Origin: Hypomesus transpacificus
Taxonomy: Eukaryota; Chordata; Actinopteri; Osmeriformes; Osmeridae
NCBI RefSeq assembly: GCF_021917145.1
Contig: NC_061073.1
Location: forward strand, 1,018,075 to 1,082,074
Direction: 5' to 3'
Length of the DNA: 64,000 bases
Shown: positions 24,808 through 36,504 of the stretch, one piece after another
Numbering within the stretch: position 1 is the first letter of the stretch
Layout: the number at the start of each line of letters is the position of its first letter
Made by a program: the position numbers and the translations under genes
The notes under the pieces: model-generated
Seen by the model: the letters and a program-made list of their open reading frames with translations, nothing else
Database searches by the model: none
Told to the model about the DNA's origin: nothing

Positions 24808-25045
24808 TCCTCTGTCCCTGCCCCAGAGAGAGCCAGGCCTGCAGCCCGTCCTCTGTCCCTGCCCCAGAGAGAGCCGGGCCTGCAGGCCGTCCTCTGTCCC
24901 TGCCCCAGAGAGAGCCAGGCCTGCACCCTTCCCTCTGTCCCTGCCCCGGAGAGAGCCAGGCCTGCAGCCCGTCCTCTGTCCCTGCCCCGGAGAACCAGGC
25001 CTGCAGCCTGTCCTCTGTCCCTGCCCCAGAGAACCAGGCCTGCAG
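24808..25045. repeat. 41-bp minisatellite
   Basis: Six copies of a unit of about 41 bp starting cctctgtccctgccccagag. The last two copies lack four bases. It lies just beyond the 12-bp array. Confidence 0.9.
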
Positions 25046-27204
25046 CAAGGAAGAGGGTAGGCGAACTCCTGGACTTACAAGGGTTCAGGCAGAGAAGGAA
25101 GAAGCGTTTGCAAGGGGAGAGAGAGCCTAGCAGCTGCAAGGAGAGAAACATATCTGTCATAAGGCCCTCAGGAGGAAGGTCCTCTAGCGGGTTTTCAGCA
25201 CGTCAAACGTGCGTTCGATGATATAGCTCTGCTGGGCATGATGGGCGATGAACAGGGCCTCAACTCATCTTGCTGGGATACATCATGTTGGAAAATATTA
25301 CATTTGGTAATGTTATGTTATTTACAGTGGGGCCCAATACCAAAATCTGTTTTCATCATTCATCAAAAACCAAACACACCATTATTATTCTGTTAACATA
25401 CTGCATATTTATAAGTCTTTGATGAATGTTGATAACAAGTTTCAAGCTTTTATTGTCAGGTGCACAGAACAACGCAAGGTCAGACTGGGCACTGAAATTC
25501 CTGTGACAAGGCGACGCAAGCAACCTGGCATAACATAACATATAAGTATTAAGAACATAGATGTAATCTATGATAAGCTAAAATAATATAAGATAAAATA
25601 AAAATAATAATAAACATCCTAATATACAAAATAGTATGCAATATACAATATACTAGACCTGTAATACATATAATGAACTATACTAACCCTATAGACCTAT
25701 ACTAACCTAACAAGGCCTACACTAACAAACAGCACTTGTCAATGAACTCAGACTGTTGGAGTCCACTGTGTGTGTGTATTAGAAACCTTGGATTTAGATT
25801 TAGTATTAAAAACATGTACACCTCCATCTGGTGACTCCAACCATTCAGTTTCTCTCGTGGCAGGACCTGGACCAGCAGTTGGATGGTGCACTCAATGAGC
25901 ATGAAGGCTGGTATGTGTCCTCATCCTAGAACATCATCATCTTTAAGCATAACAAAAAAAAGTATATTTAAAGTATCATTCTGAAAATTAGATTCTGTTA
26001 AACAAAATGTTTCATGCAAATATTTGACATTGTTTGGTGGCGCAGTGTATAGGAATAAGAAACCAGCCTCATTAAATGGAATTTCGAATGTAAGGTGTTT
26101 ACTTTATCATGGTACAGTTCCATTAGGACTTTCTACTTAAAATGATTTATAATAATTTGGTTACTTATTTCAACCCCTAAGCAGATTGTTCCCTATGATA
26201 TGGTAAGCACAAGTACAAGCACAAGCACAAATAACACTTCTTTTCTCTTATATGCTGTTTGCCAAATCCCACTGGCTTGTGCGTCATCCCTGTATGTTCA
26301 ATAAAATGAGCTATTCAAGGAATGAGCTTCAGTTCAAGGCTGTTCAATGTGCTTTTTTTACCAAAGACAAATACAAAGCAATAAACACGCAATACTGCAA
26401 GTGTTCATAAACAGAAAAGGGATGCCAATAGTAACTTCTGAAAAAGTGCAACTTACATAACTGATTTTAAACTTCAACGGTGGGGGTGATCATTTTGCAA
26501 CTCTGCTGCCTGGATTTGGCAGGGTGTAAATAAAGATTGCGAAAAATAAATCAAAAGGGGCTTCTATTCAGGGTTATCCAAATTCCCCACAAATGTTTAA
26601 TTAACTGATAATAAAAAAATAACCAAACAAAGCAATGTAAACAAACCAGAAAGTCACAATCAAAAATTATAACTAGTTATACATCATTATGAACCAGGGG
26701 CAAGTACACACTTTTTTATTTTTTTTTTACAAAACAGATATTCAACAGAATACATAAGTTTTGATGACAAATCAATTGCTAGGCTGTTATGCATTGTAAA
26801 CACAGGCAGTGACCTCATAGCTCCGTACAGATGCTGATTGGCCTCCATCCTGGTGACGCTCCTCACAAGCTGTAAGCAGTGTGGACTTGATGCAACAACA
26901 CACTGATCAAAGAGTCACTTTGTCCTGCGTCGGTATTGACCAAAAGTACTTGACCTCACAATAAATAAATAGTGGAAAAACTGAGGGAATGAAGCTTTTT
27001 CACAGAATCCTCCCCACCACCTTTGGACCTGTCCCCCTGCCTCTGACCATGTGGTCCTGGACACTCCAACCCTGTGTTGACCAGACCCTTTATTGACCAA
27101 CCCACACAATGTTGCAGCAACTTACTGGCAATGTTGCTACAACGCTGGGTGTCAGCTGGGGAGTTAACTTACCCGGGTATGTCACATAACCTGCTTTCTG
27201 GAAT

Positions 27205-27360
27205 ACCCCACTCGGCCCTGTGTTGACCAGAGCACCTGGACCCTTCGGCCCTGTGTTGACCAGACCACCTGGACCCTTCGGCCCTGTGTTGACCAGAGCA
27301 CCTGGACCCTTCGGCCCTGTGTTGACCAGACCACCTGGACCCTTCGGCCCTGTGTTGACC
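27205..27360. repeat. 33-bp minisatellite with 66-bp higher order
   Basis: Five copies of ggccctgtgttgaccagagc-type units, 33 bp each. The copies alternate between agagcacctgg and agaccacctgg, so the array behaves as 66-bp dimers. Confidence 0.9.
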
Positions 27361-28357
27361 CACCACAGTCCTCCTCCCACCTCTTACAAAAACTACACTT
27401 TCATTCCAAACAAAAAACAATAACATCCCTTATCACATTCGTACAGCTCTGGAAACAAATGGAGACCACTGCATCTTCTTCTTTAATTAAAAAAGAAAAG
27501 TTGAGAAGGACAATTTAGAGCGAAGAACAGAAGGGTAATATTTGCAGTGGCCTTCTGTTAACCCTTCTGTTCCTCACTCAAAATGATCCTTCTCAACTAG
27601 TTTTTTTTTTTTTAAGAAAAAGGTACAGTGGTCAACAATTTTTTCCAGAGTTGGTATATCATAATGTGTTTGTTCAATAGCCACACGGTTATGTCCTAAA
27701 CCCCTTAATGCTAATCAAACAGAGCAACATCATCAAACGAACTGATGGACAGAGCAACATCAAACAGAGCAACATCATCAACGATGAACTGTGGAACATC
27801 TCTGGCCTGCTACACGCATGTCCTCAAGCTACCTTCAGACAGTGGAAATCTACTGCATGGACCACTCTGCCCTTTGGGTCAATATGTGCACAGTGAAGGG
27901 GTCGTGTGTGTGTGTGTGTGTGGGGAGGGAGGGAGTGAGTGTGTGTGTGTGTGGGGAGGGGGTCAGAGGGGAACCCTCATGACGCCACCACAGATCTCTC
28001 AATGCAATCCCCTTCCCCTGAGGTCGTCATCCGTGATTGGTCAAATTACGGATAGGCAGGCAGTGATTGGTCACCAAAGTCTGGGTTCATGTCAGTAACT
28101 GCTGTCACACATGACCTAGACCTAATGCCTGAGCAAAGACACGGTACACAAAAGCTATCACACACCTAAGTAAATATGTAAAAAGTGCAGTTGGACTGTG
28201 TGTCATTGCATTCAGGTTAAAGTGTGCAAACTGTAGATACTGTGCAGTCCTGACCACAGTGGAAGTGGAAACCTGTACACCTATCCACGGTCCTGAGCAG
28301 TATGAGAGTGGACAGATGATTTCAGCAACCAGCTCCATCCTAACACATCTACTCCGG

Positions 28358-31300
28358 TCACGCTGTACCGTGATGTGAAATCTTCTTGTGCGGCCTATAG
28401 CTAGGATCCGAACTCGGGCAGTCCACATCCTCATCAGACTCACTGCTGGAATACAGTGTGTTGACGTCGAAATCGTAGCACTCATCTTCCTCCTCCTCCG
28501 TCCCAGACTGCAAGGTCCCACTGGTCAACTGCTGTGGGGGGAGTCTGGTCAGCAGCACCTGGGGCTGGAGGACCCTGGACCGGAGAGGTAAGACCTGGGT
28601 ACCAGCAGACAGCCAGGGGCCGGCCCGGGGGCTGCCCTGGAGGCCTGGGGTCTGGTTGTTACCACAGGTGATGAGTGGGAGTTGAGGAAGATGCTGAGCA
28701 GGGTGGGGTGGACCCCCAGAGCCGGGTCTGGAGGTGGAGGGTTGGGGCAGCAGGACAGCCAGCGTTGGGAGAGGGGTGTCCAGGCGGTGTAGTCTCACGA
28801 CGAGCTGCCTCGTCCGAGGGGGACAAGAGCTTGTCTCCCGAGAAGTGGACCTCGTTGATTGAAGGAGGGAAGGGGTTTGTTCGTTTCTACAGGAGGGCTG
28901 GGGTGGAGTTATGTGGCGTGGGCGGCGCAGGATGTAGTCTCGGAAGCCGATTGGGTGAGTACGGAAGGCCACTCCGCCAGCTCCTTCAGAATGTTGCCTG
29001 TCCTTGGTTGGGATATGTGGGTTAACAGTGTCTCCATCAGGGGGGGTGAGAGACTGGGGGAGGAGGGAGGGAGTGATGTCCTGGGATGATGAGGTAGAGG
29101 GGGTGTCTCCTCTAAAGGGAAAAGGCTCAGTGGGAGGAGGGGGGTGGAGAAGGGAGGGACTGGGACTGCTGTGGTGGAGGAGGAGGGGGAGGACGGTGGG
29201 GGTGAGGTCCTCAGAGGAGGTGCAGCTGTGGTGGAGTGTGGTGGGAGAGGCCAGCCCCTCCTCCTCCTCCTCTGAACACTGGTGCAGGATGTTCCTCACC
29301 CACCTCTGATGTCTGGAGCACAGCTGTAGGGGCGGGGTGTCCTCGTCTGGAGAGCTGCCCCCTTGGCTGCCCTCCTGCACTTTCATCTCCCCTCCTGCCT
29401 TGTCTTGACTTTGCTCAGTCGTCTTTCCATCGTCCACGTCGCCGCCGTTCAATATCTCCACCCCTGCATCCACTCCTTTTTGATTTCCCTCCTCTGTTCC
29501 TCCTCTGCTCTCCTCCTCCTCAAAGAGCAGGGGGCTGTTCTTGTCTGTCTCCGTAAACAACCCTGCCCCCTCTTTCACCCCTTGCCTGCAGCAAGGGGCT
29601 ACCCATGACCACCTGGCTAGGCCTCCCTCCTCACTGCCCCGCTGCCTACTGTCTCTGAGCCTCAGGGCCGGGGGCCCCACCACCTTACTCAGTCCCCCCT
29701 CAGCGGAGGCCTCTGGAGCTCCCCCAGGGGACTTAGGTCTCCCACCACCACTTGCTTCCCCCTCCCCTACCCCCTCTCTCTGGGCAGCACCACCTCCTTC
29801 CCCCTGCCCTACCCCCTTTCTCTGGGCAGCACCACCTCCTTCCCCCTCCCCTACCCCCTCCCTCTGGGCAGCACCACCTCCTTCCCCCTGCCCTACCCCC
29901 TCTCTCTGGGCAGCACCACCTCCTTCCCCCTGCCCTACCCCCTCTCTCTGGGCAGCACCACCTCCTTCCCCCTGCCCTACCCCCTCTCTCTGGGCAGCAC
30001 CACCTCCTTCCCCCTGCCCTACCCCCTCTCTCTGGGCAGCACCACCTCCTTCCCCCTCCCCTACCCCCTCTCTCTGGGCAGCACCACCTCCTTCCCCCTG
30101 CCCTACCCCCTCCCCCTGGGCAGCACCACCTCCTTCCCCCTCCCCTACCCCATCCCTCTGGACAGCACTTCTGGAATCACACCTGGGGGAGGATCGGGCT
30201 GAGGAAATGTAAGAAAGAGACCATTTGATTAGGCAACTACTTCAGATGAATATATTCTAGTAATATAGATTAAATAATATAGCATTTATGATAGGACTGG
30301 GCGATATGGGTAAAAAAGTATCGATATAGCTATTTATATTTCCATTCGATAACGGTAATTGAGACAATAGACCACAGATCTGTAGTAGTAGCAAAATCAA
30401 TCTCAACTTCTCTCCTACTTTTCCCCTTTTCCCACACTCAGCATAACGTTTAGGCAGCGCGGTGTGAGAGAAATGTTTGCAGCCAGGGAGCACGTACCTG
30501 GGGTCAAGTAAGCTTTTTAAAAACTTGCTTTTTATCAATACCTTGGCACAGACTCACACTTTCTGCATGTTCCAACGAGTGATTTTGCTTTAGGTGGTAA
30601 AAAAGGTTTGTCGTATTACCAGACTTGGTAGCACCTGTTTGTTTACTATTTGCACCAAACATTGCCCTGCTCTTTTTCGGATTTCAAAAAGCCAAAGAAC
30701 TTCCAAATAACTGAAGAAGACGAACCTTCTTTATCAATAATTTCTTCATTGGAAGTTGCTCCTTCGCCATGGCTATCGCTGCCACTGTTTTCGGCAATAA
30801 GACTCATTTTCCGTGGTTAACATTAGCTACTCCACTTGAGGTGCTCAGTATATTTTTGTGAGCGTAGGCTACCATTTCTCCGCAACTTCCTGCTGCATCA
30901 CGGACATTAAATGGACTGCTGTTCCTAATTATTCTCTATCGACATTATCAATATTATTGAAAATGAATCAATGTTACGATATCTTTATTGAGGGAAGTCA
31001 TTACTTCGATAAATCGATTTAAAAATATATATCGCCCAGCCCTAATTTATGATATAATACGTAGTTAGTATTAACCTCTTTTGTAGACTATTATAGACAA
31101 GAAGTATCAGACCGGACGTTTGTCTGAGGTATATATGCATTTGTATTTGACATAGTTGACATAATAAATCTGAAATGGAGTCCTGAGTATACGAGTGTGA
31201 TGCTGGGCAGGACTCACAGAGCAGGATGTGGTTGAGGGAGGCAGCTATGGAATCAGGGTCACTGACCAGCAGCCTCCTCAGTAGCTGCTCCTCGTGGAGC

Positions 31301-32102
31301 AGAGTGGAACTCTCCTTCTTCAACAGCTGGGGAGATTCACACACACCACCACGTTCATGAGCAGAACACGTTCATGCATACACTTGACAGTCTCTCCCTC
31401 TCTCTCACACACACACTCACTCACACACACACACACACTCACTCACCTGGTCAATGTATGTCTCCCTGGGCAGGACTGTGTGTAGTTGGTGAAGGTAGTG
31501 AACGAGCCTGTCCTCTAGTTTCTGAGCATAACTCTCTCCATACTGCTCCTGCATCAGATGCTGTCATACCGCAACACAATATAGGAGTTCATATACACTC
31601 AAACGTTAAGGCTCAGCATTTTAGCTAAAAGACATCATCAAGCAAAAGCCACATTGCTTAATGAGGGCTTATAGTTAAATGATGAGCCTTTACTCACATG
31701 AATGGATTGTGCTTTAAAAAAAAATGCTAAAATGTGGGGACATTTACAGAGGAGCATGTCATTTTGAAAGTGTTGCTGAAATGCTGTTAAACTACTAGAT
31801 TTATTACTGTGGTCCACTACCATTTTGTTTTAGGTTCACAATTCTAGAGGTTATCATGGCAAAGACAGCACACTGCTAAAGGATAGGTGTTATAGCACCC
31901 TCTACAAGAAAGCAAGCAGACAAACACCAACAAAGAGTTTACAAGTGAATGAACCACCACGTGGCCTACCTCAGCTAATATGCAATAATAAGTCAAAGCA
32001 TTTCATCAGTCCCTACCACAGGACTGTTTGTGTGTGCGAGAGGATGGAGCTGGCCTGTGTGTGTGTGTGTGTGTGTGCGTGTGTGTGTGCGTGTGCGTGT
32101 GC

Positions 32103-32164
<62 letters not shown>

Positions 32165-33898
32165 AGGAACAGACCTGGATGTAAGCTTGCCTCCGGGTCT
32201 GGTCCATGGCGAGGCTCTGGGCCAGGTTCTTGAATTCCTGCTGGTTCTTCCTCATCAGGTACATTTCATGGCGGCTCTGAATGCGAGGAGAGTAGACATG
32301 ATAGTTGCATTTCACTACAGACATCTATTAAATGATGCTGTTTTTAAATTGTATTTAACCACATAGGTCAATTAATTAATAATACACCATAAGAAGTGAT
32401 AGATCAAGTTCAGGATGCACAGCATATTCATACCCTACTGAGGGCAAGTTAGGTGAGTAACTTCCTCAATGACGCTTGCATGTTACTTACACATCCCTGG
32501 TACTGAGGAAGTCTAGATGGGAAGAGTTGGATGGTCTTCCTGACAGTGTTCGCTATGCCTTGGTCCTCCCGAAGCATCCACATAATGATCTGGAACAGGA
32601 AACAGGAAACAGAGACTTAATAATAATAATAATAAGACTTTATTTATAGAGCACATTTCATACAAGAATTGCAGCTCAAGGTGCTTTACATAAAATCAAT
32701 AAAAACAATAATACAAGTGATAAAAGTAATAATTAAAATAGCAAATCTATAAAAACAATACAACTAATAAAAGTAGTAAAACCCTTCTGAGATAAAATTA
32801 GTTAAATGCTTTGGTAAAAAGGTAGGTTTTAAGCTGTAAAATGTCTAGCGTGTTTGCTTCCCTAATATTTATGGGTAATTTGTTCTATAGTTTTGGGGCG
32901 TAATTGACAAAGGCTGCATCACCAATGTTGTTATGACTGCTTCTGGTGACCTCTAATAGGCCTGCATTTGATGATCGCAGTGTTCTAGCTGGTGTGTAGT
33001 TTAACAGAGAGTTAGCAATGTAGCCAGGTCCTTGTCCGTGTAGAGCTTTGTATGTGAGGAAAAGGACCTTAAAGTCAATTCTGAAGGTAACAGGGAGCCA
33101 GTGTAAAGTAGCTAGGACAGGACTAATGTGTTCTTTCCTTTTAGTTGTGGTTAATAATCTAGCTGCAGAATTTTGAATGAGCTGCAGTCTTTCAGTGGTT
33201 AATCACTTTACCACTAAGAGTCAACATTCTCCCAATGTACAGGCCAAAGCCTCATCAGAGGCCTGTGTTAGATCAGCGAGCACACGCCCCAGCATCTAGA
33301 CCAGTGTTATTACATACCATGGTCTTCAGGCCATACATGATCTTCATGTGTTTGATGGGAGCCACCAGGGCAGGCAGTAGCCTGAAGGTGACATCCAGGA
33401 GATCCAGGACCCAGTGATAGCGGGCCACATCCCTGGCCCTAACAATGCACCAGGCCTGGGCAGCACCTGTCCTCAGCCTCCAGGGCTCCTCCAGGCTTAG
33501 AGAACCGAGGTTTTCATCTGGCCACAGGCTGGGGTTCAGACCTAGTACACACACGCAAACACAAACGTTATTTACACTTTTATAAGACTTTTATAAGATT
33601 TACAACTACTGTGACTACGGTTTATGTGACTAGCAAATACAATGTTATTACCGTTTGTTTAGGTGATTCTATTCCATCATTACATAAATAATCCAAGTAG
33701 TAATTTGCTTTAAAATATAGATAAAAACCTGTGCACACCTTCCAATATTTCTATCTTCTGTTGCGCCCAGGCGTATTCAATGATCCACACTGGAAGAGTT
33801 GCGATGTCTTGTAAACATTTGATGTCTGGTGTCTTGAGGAGTCCACGGTATCTCTCCATCGGTCTGGCAGTCGCTAATTCTGCCAGTTCAAGCATCAT
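28358..33898 (-). CDS. tinf2: TERF1-interacting nuclear factor 2 (TIN2, shelterin)
   Basis: Seven coding exons on the minus strand: 33898-33739, 33541-33318, 32589-32491, 32276-32175, 31560-31447, 31326-31218 and 30198-28358, giving about 882 residues. Exons 2-6 match the TRFH-like TIN2 domain: AAQAWCIVRARDVARYHWVL, LVAPIKHMKIMYGLKTM, EFKNLAQ, QEQYGESYAQKLEDRLVHYL. TIN2 bridges TRF1, TRF2 and TPP1 at telomeres. Odd points are about 80 residues ahead of that domain, and a last exon of 613 codons carrying a 42-bp coding minisatellite and an acidic tail (EEEEDECYDFD, SSSESDEDVD). Human TIN2 has about 451 residues. I saw no clear F/Y-x-L-x-P TRF-binding motif. The start is the first in-frame ATG; an upstream exon is possible. 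Introns carry an L2 piece and a hAT element. The family call is good; the name rests on the N-terminal domain. Confidence 0.82.
29745..30170 (-). repeat. 42-bp coding minisatellite in tinf2 last exon
   Basis: Ten tandem copies of 42 bp encode a 14-residue unit (GAAQREGVGQGEGG with variants) in the tinf2 frame. The length is a multiple of three, so copy-number change keeps the frame. Plus-strand frames give Pro-Ser-Leu-Trp strings that are not genes. Confidence 0.9.
30292..31044. mobile_element. non-autonomous hAT transposon in tinf2 intron 6
   Basis: A 753-bp element with terminal inverted repeats (taggactgggcgatat at the left, atatatcgcccagcccta at the right) and a perfect 8-bp target-site duplication, atttatga, at 30284-30291 and 31045-31052. 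The 8-bp duplication and the TAGGG-type ends indicate the hAT superfamily. On the minus strand 30807-30646 encodes 53 residues starting MSLIAENSGSDS and containing SVIWKFFGF, which resembles the start of the BED finger of hAT transposases. It then stops, so the rest of the transposase is gone. The exact duplication suggests a fairly recent insertion. Confidence 0.85.
32060..32163. repeat. (TG)n/(GA)n microsatellite in tinf2 intron 4
   Basis: TG with some CG interruptions, ending in a short GA run, 12 bases from the donor of tinf2 exon 4. Confidence 0.92.
32618..33205 (-). mobile_element. L2-like LINE 3' end in tinf2 intron 2
   Basis: On the minus strand the end of an L2-type reverse transcriptase is readable: LERLQLIQNSAARLLTTTKR, HISPVLATLHWLPV, FKVLFLTYKALHGQGP. 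The A/T-rich tail ends in (aat)n at 32618-32634. The element is 5'-truncated and carries at least one in-frame stop late in the domain. It is a dead fossil copy, related to that in tat intron 6. Confidence 0.85.
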
Positions 33899-34643
33899 CT
33901 GACTGGTCGATACTCGATGGGAAGAAAAAGAGCGGTCATTGGTCCTCACTAGATTAAAAATGATGTTGGTAGTGGGCGAAAATGAACATGTACGGGCAAG
34001 TTAGAGACACCGTCTCAAACTTTTTTGAAAACGTAGTAATTCTGGTGCACGGCTGTAAACGTAACCAAATTAAAAGTATTTTGGCGCAAAAACTTTTTGT
34101 TTCCGTTGACATGAACGCTATAGTCCTGGAGATACTTTTATTGTGAAATTAAGATTGGATATTCAAACTTTACCCGGAAGTGCATCTATGGTATCCTCAA
34201 GGATAACCAAACATGCTTATTCTCTGCCTCAGAATGTGAGATTATAAAAAGACGACAACGATTCCAAGGTCGGCCCTTCTATTAGTATAAAAACACACGT
34301 GGCAAGTTAATGGAGCAAGGCAATTCTTGCATGACATTTCAACACGGGGCAGGGTGGCATTCATTGTCAGTTAGTAAGGTCAGATAGCTTAGCTGAGCTC
34401 ACCATTGAAGCTACAGTAATGAAGTCAATGCTGTGTTTTGTATTCATGCCGTTTGGATTATAGTTAGGTCGCACTGCTCTGTCATCCTGTTAATGTTAAT
34501 ACTTCATTCACAGTTTTACAAGAGTTTTGTTGAGATGTTGTTCTTGCTGTTGATAGTATGTATATGGTAGTATGTGTTAGTTTTTTCTGCTTGTCATAGG
34601 TGGACCACAGCTAAATAAAAAACGACATCCCCCAGACCCAGCC
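33899..34643. promoter_or_regulatory. divergent promoter region, tinf2 / pdf
   Basis: About 750 bases separate the two start codons. A perfect ETS-type site (CCGGAAGT) lies at 34174-34181, as often found in bidirectional housekeeping promoters. No TATA box was noted. The exact transcription starts are unknown. Confidence 0.5.
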
Positions 34644-35594
34644 ATGAACAGAGCCCTGTGTTCCGGCCTTCGTCTGTCCAGGGTCGGCAGACTATGCACG
34701 ACCAGCCCTCCCCTCAGCGGTGGTTACTTCCACTGGACATGCGCCACTGTCCCCACACCCCCCCTCACCCCCCTCACGCTCATACTCCTCCAACATCAAG
34801 GTGCGCTCCTACCTCCAGTATATCAAACACAAGCTCAAGCCCCCGCCTAGCCCACCCTACCCCCACGTGTGCCAGGTGGGCGACCCCGTGCTGCGATCCC
34901 ACGCCGCCCCCGTGGACCCGTCGGCGGTGCTGGGGTCGGAGGTGCAGGAAGTGATCGGCGCCATGGTAAAGGTGATGAGGAAGCTGCAGTGCATGGGGAT
35001 GAGCGCGCCCCAGGTGGGCGTGCCACTGCGGATCCTCGCCCTCGAGTTCCCAGAGAGCATGTTGAAGGACGTGTCGCCAGCGGCGAGGGAGGCGAGGGGC
35101 GTGGCAGTGTTCCCGCTGAGGGTCTTCATCAACCCCCAGCTTCGGGTTCTGGATCGACGCACGGTTCTGTTCCAGGAGGCCTGTGAGAGCATCTCGGGGT
35201 TCTCCGCCAGGGTTCCACGCTATCTGGGAGTGGAGGTCTCGGGTAAGATGCAGTCAGAGGGATACCAAGTCAATGTCGTTCTTTTCCATAAATCAATCCA
35301 TAAGCAACAATATTCAAATGATCAAGAAACACACAATCAATATTAAAGTAGGCTTTAAATGAGTTTGACGTGCTTTAAGGTGTTTCAGCCACAAGGTGAG
35401 TTATTGTGTGTGTGTGTGTGTGTGTGTGTTGGTCAGGGCTTAATGAGAAGGCAGAGCCAGTTACATGGCAGGTAAGTGGCTGGCCAGCCAGGATCCTCCA
35501 GCATGAGATGGACCATCTCGACGGGGTTCTCTACATTGACCACATGGACACCAAGACCTTCATCAACATCAAGTGGGAGGAGCACAATGAGTAG
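34644..35594 (+). CDS. pdf: mitochondrial peptide deformylase
   Basis: Two exons: 34644-35242 and 35437-35594. The enzyme removes the formyl group from the N-terminal Met of proteins made in mitochondria, using a metal held by two His and one Cys. All three family motifs are present: GMSAPQVG (motif 1), EACES with the metal-binding Cys (motif 2) and QHEMDHLDG (motif 3, HEXXH). The region [14 protein letters not shown] matches the vertebrate enzyme. The N-terminus [20 protein letters not shown] looks like a mitochondrial targeting peptide but is in another frame from the catalytic part. The shift lies in or near the C-rich runs at about 34751-34785, where one extra C would explain it. It could be a base-call error, a real defect or an unseen splice. 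The GTAAGT inside exon 2 is not used, because the family sequence reads through it. Confidence 0.88.
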
Positions 35595-36504
35595 TCTCAG
35601 TGGACTGGTTCCAGGGCTTGGATCATGAGAACTGATGCTTTCTGGAGCATTTCCAAGACCTGTTAGGAGAGACAGTGTTCTGAGGCTGCTCAGAAGCCAA
35701 CCACAGCAGGGTCCTGGACATGAACACATACCTGAAAAGTTGAATCTGTTGAATAAATCTTCAAAGATTTGCTTCTGAATTTATTTGTGGGCTATGTAGC
35801 CTGGTATAGCTATTTTTTGTCGAACCCAAAGCCTTGCGGTAGACTAGGGGTTACATGTTGGTGTTCTGTCAACCTTGGCCAGTAGGTGGCATGCTGCACA
35901 CATTGAATGTGACCGACACACCACTCACTGAATGAAGAAAACCCTGGCCAATTTATGTTCACAATAATCCAATGATTTAAACTAGACCACTGTTTCTGAT
36001 TACAACTATAATGAAAGACACTGAGCCAAATGTGACTATAAACGTTTTGCATTGTCTTTCTTCTTAATTCAAAGACAAACATGAACAGAGCAGACACATT
36101 CCCCCTTTTAAATCCATTATTTATTCCTCATTTTTTGTTATCTCCAGACAAAAGGTTTGATCACAAGCACGATTGAACATGCCACTCCAGTTAACAGTTG
36201 TCTTAAACAACTTTAAAACAGGTTAAAGATGCTGTTTAACTTAATATCTTAACCTTTAATGACTGAAATAGGCTGACAATGTGCATAAGGCCAGAACATA
36301 CAATTAACAGAAGAATAGAAAAATAGAGTTCCTCCAGATGAAGAAGGACATTTAAGGCAAACGTTATAGGCTTCCATTCTCACTGCTAAAGTTGAATTCC
36401 AATTAGTATTAGTATTAGTAAATAGTATAATTTGGCACTGCTGTTAAGGCACAGTGGTTTACCCCGGTTCACTTTGCCTCACAGTGTGATATACGGTCAG
36501 CATA
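35595..36504. other. convergent 3' region, pdf / spata2l
   Basis: AATAAA on plus at 35752-35757 is a likely pdf polyadenylation signal. AATAAA on minus (tttatt at 36120-36125) suits spata2l. No coding sequence was seen between the two stops. Confidence 0.6.

Larger units (their letters stand above)
22521..28357. other. 5.8 kb intergenic region between tat and tinf2
   Basis: No exon could be supported. It contains the tat promoter region, three minisatellites (24519-24690, 24808-25045, 27205-27360), an AT-rich repeat-like stretch at about 25430-25720, and the unplaced 3'UTR of tinf2. A minus-strand AATAAA at 27089-27094 is one possible tinf2 polyadenylation site. Confidence 0.5.

Noticed and set aside
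25430-25720. A retroelement remnant
   Set aside because: The stretch is AT-rich and looks repeat-derived, but no protein, ends or duplication could be recognised, so no family is claimed.
29541-30228. Plus-strand Pro-rich open frames of 158-223 residues
   Set aside because: They are the antisense of the tinf2 coding minisatellite, whose minus-strand frame is joined by matching splice phases to conserved exons.
33899-33949. Longer tinf2 N-terminus starting at 33949
   Set aside because: The codon there is GTG. The first in-frame ATG is at 33898, and no ATG precedes the upstream stop.
35468-35480. Splice donor GTAAGT inside pdf exon 2
   Set aside because: Reading through it gives [19 protein letters not shown], which matches the enzyme family; splicing here would remove the active-site HEMDH.
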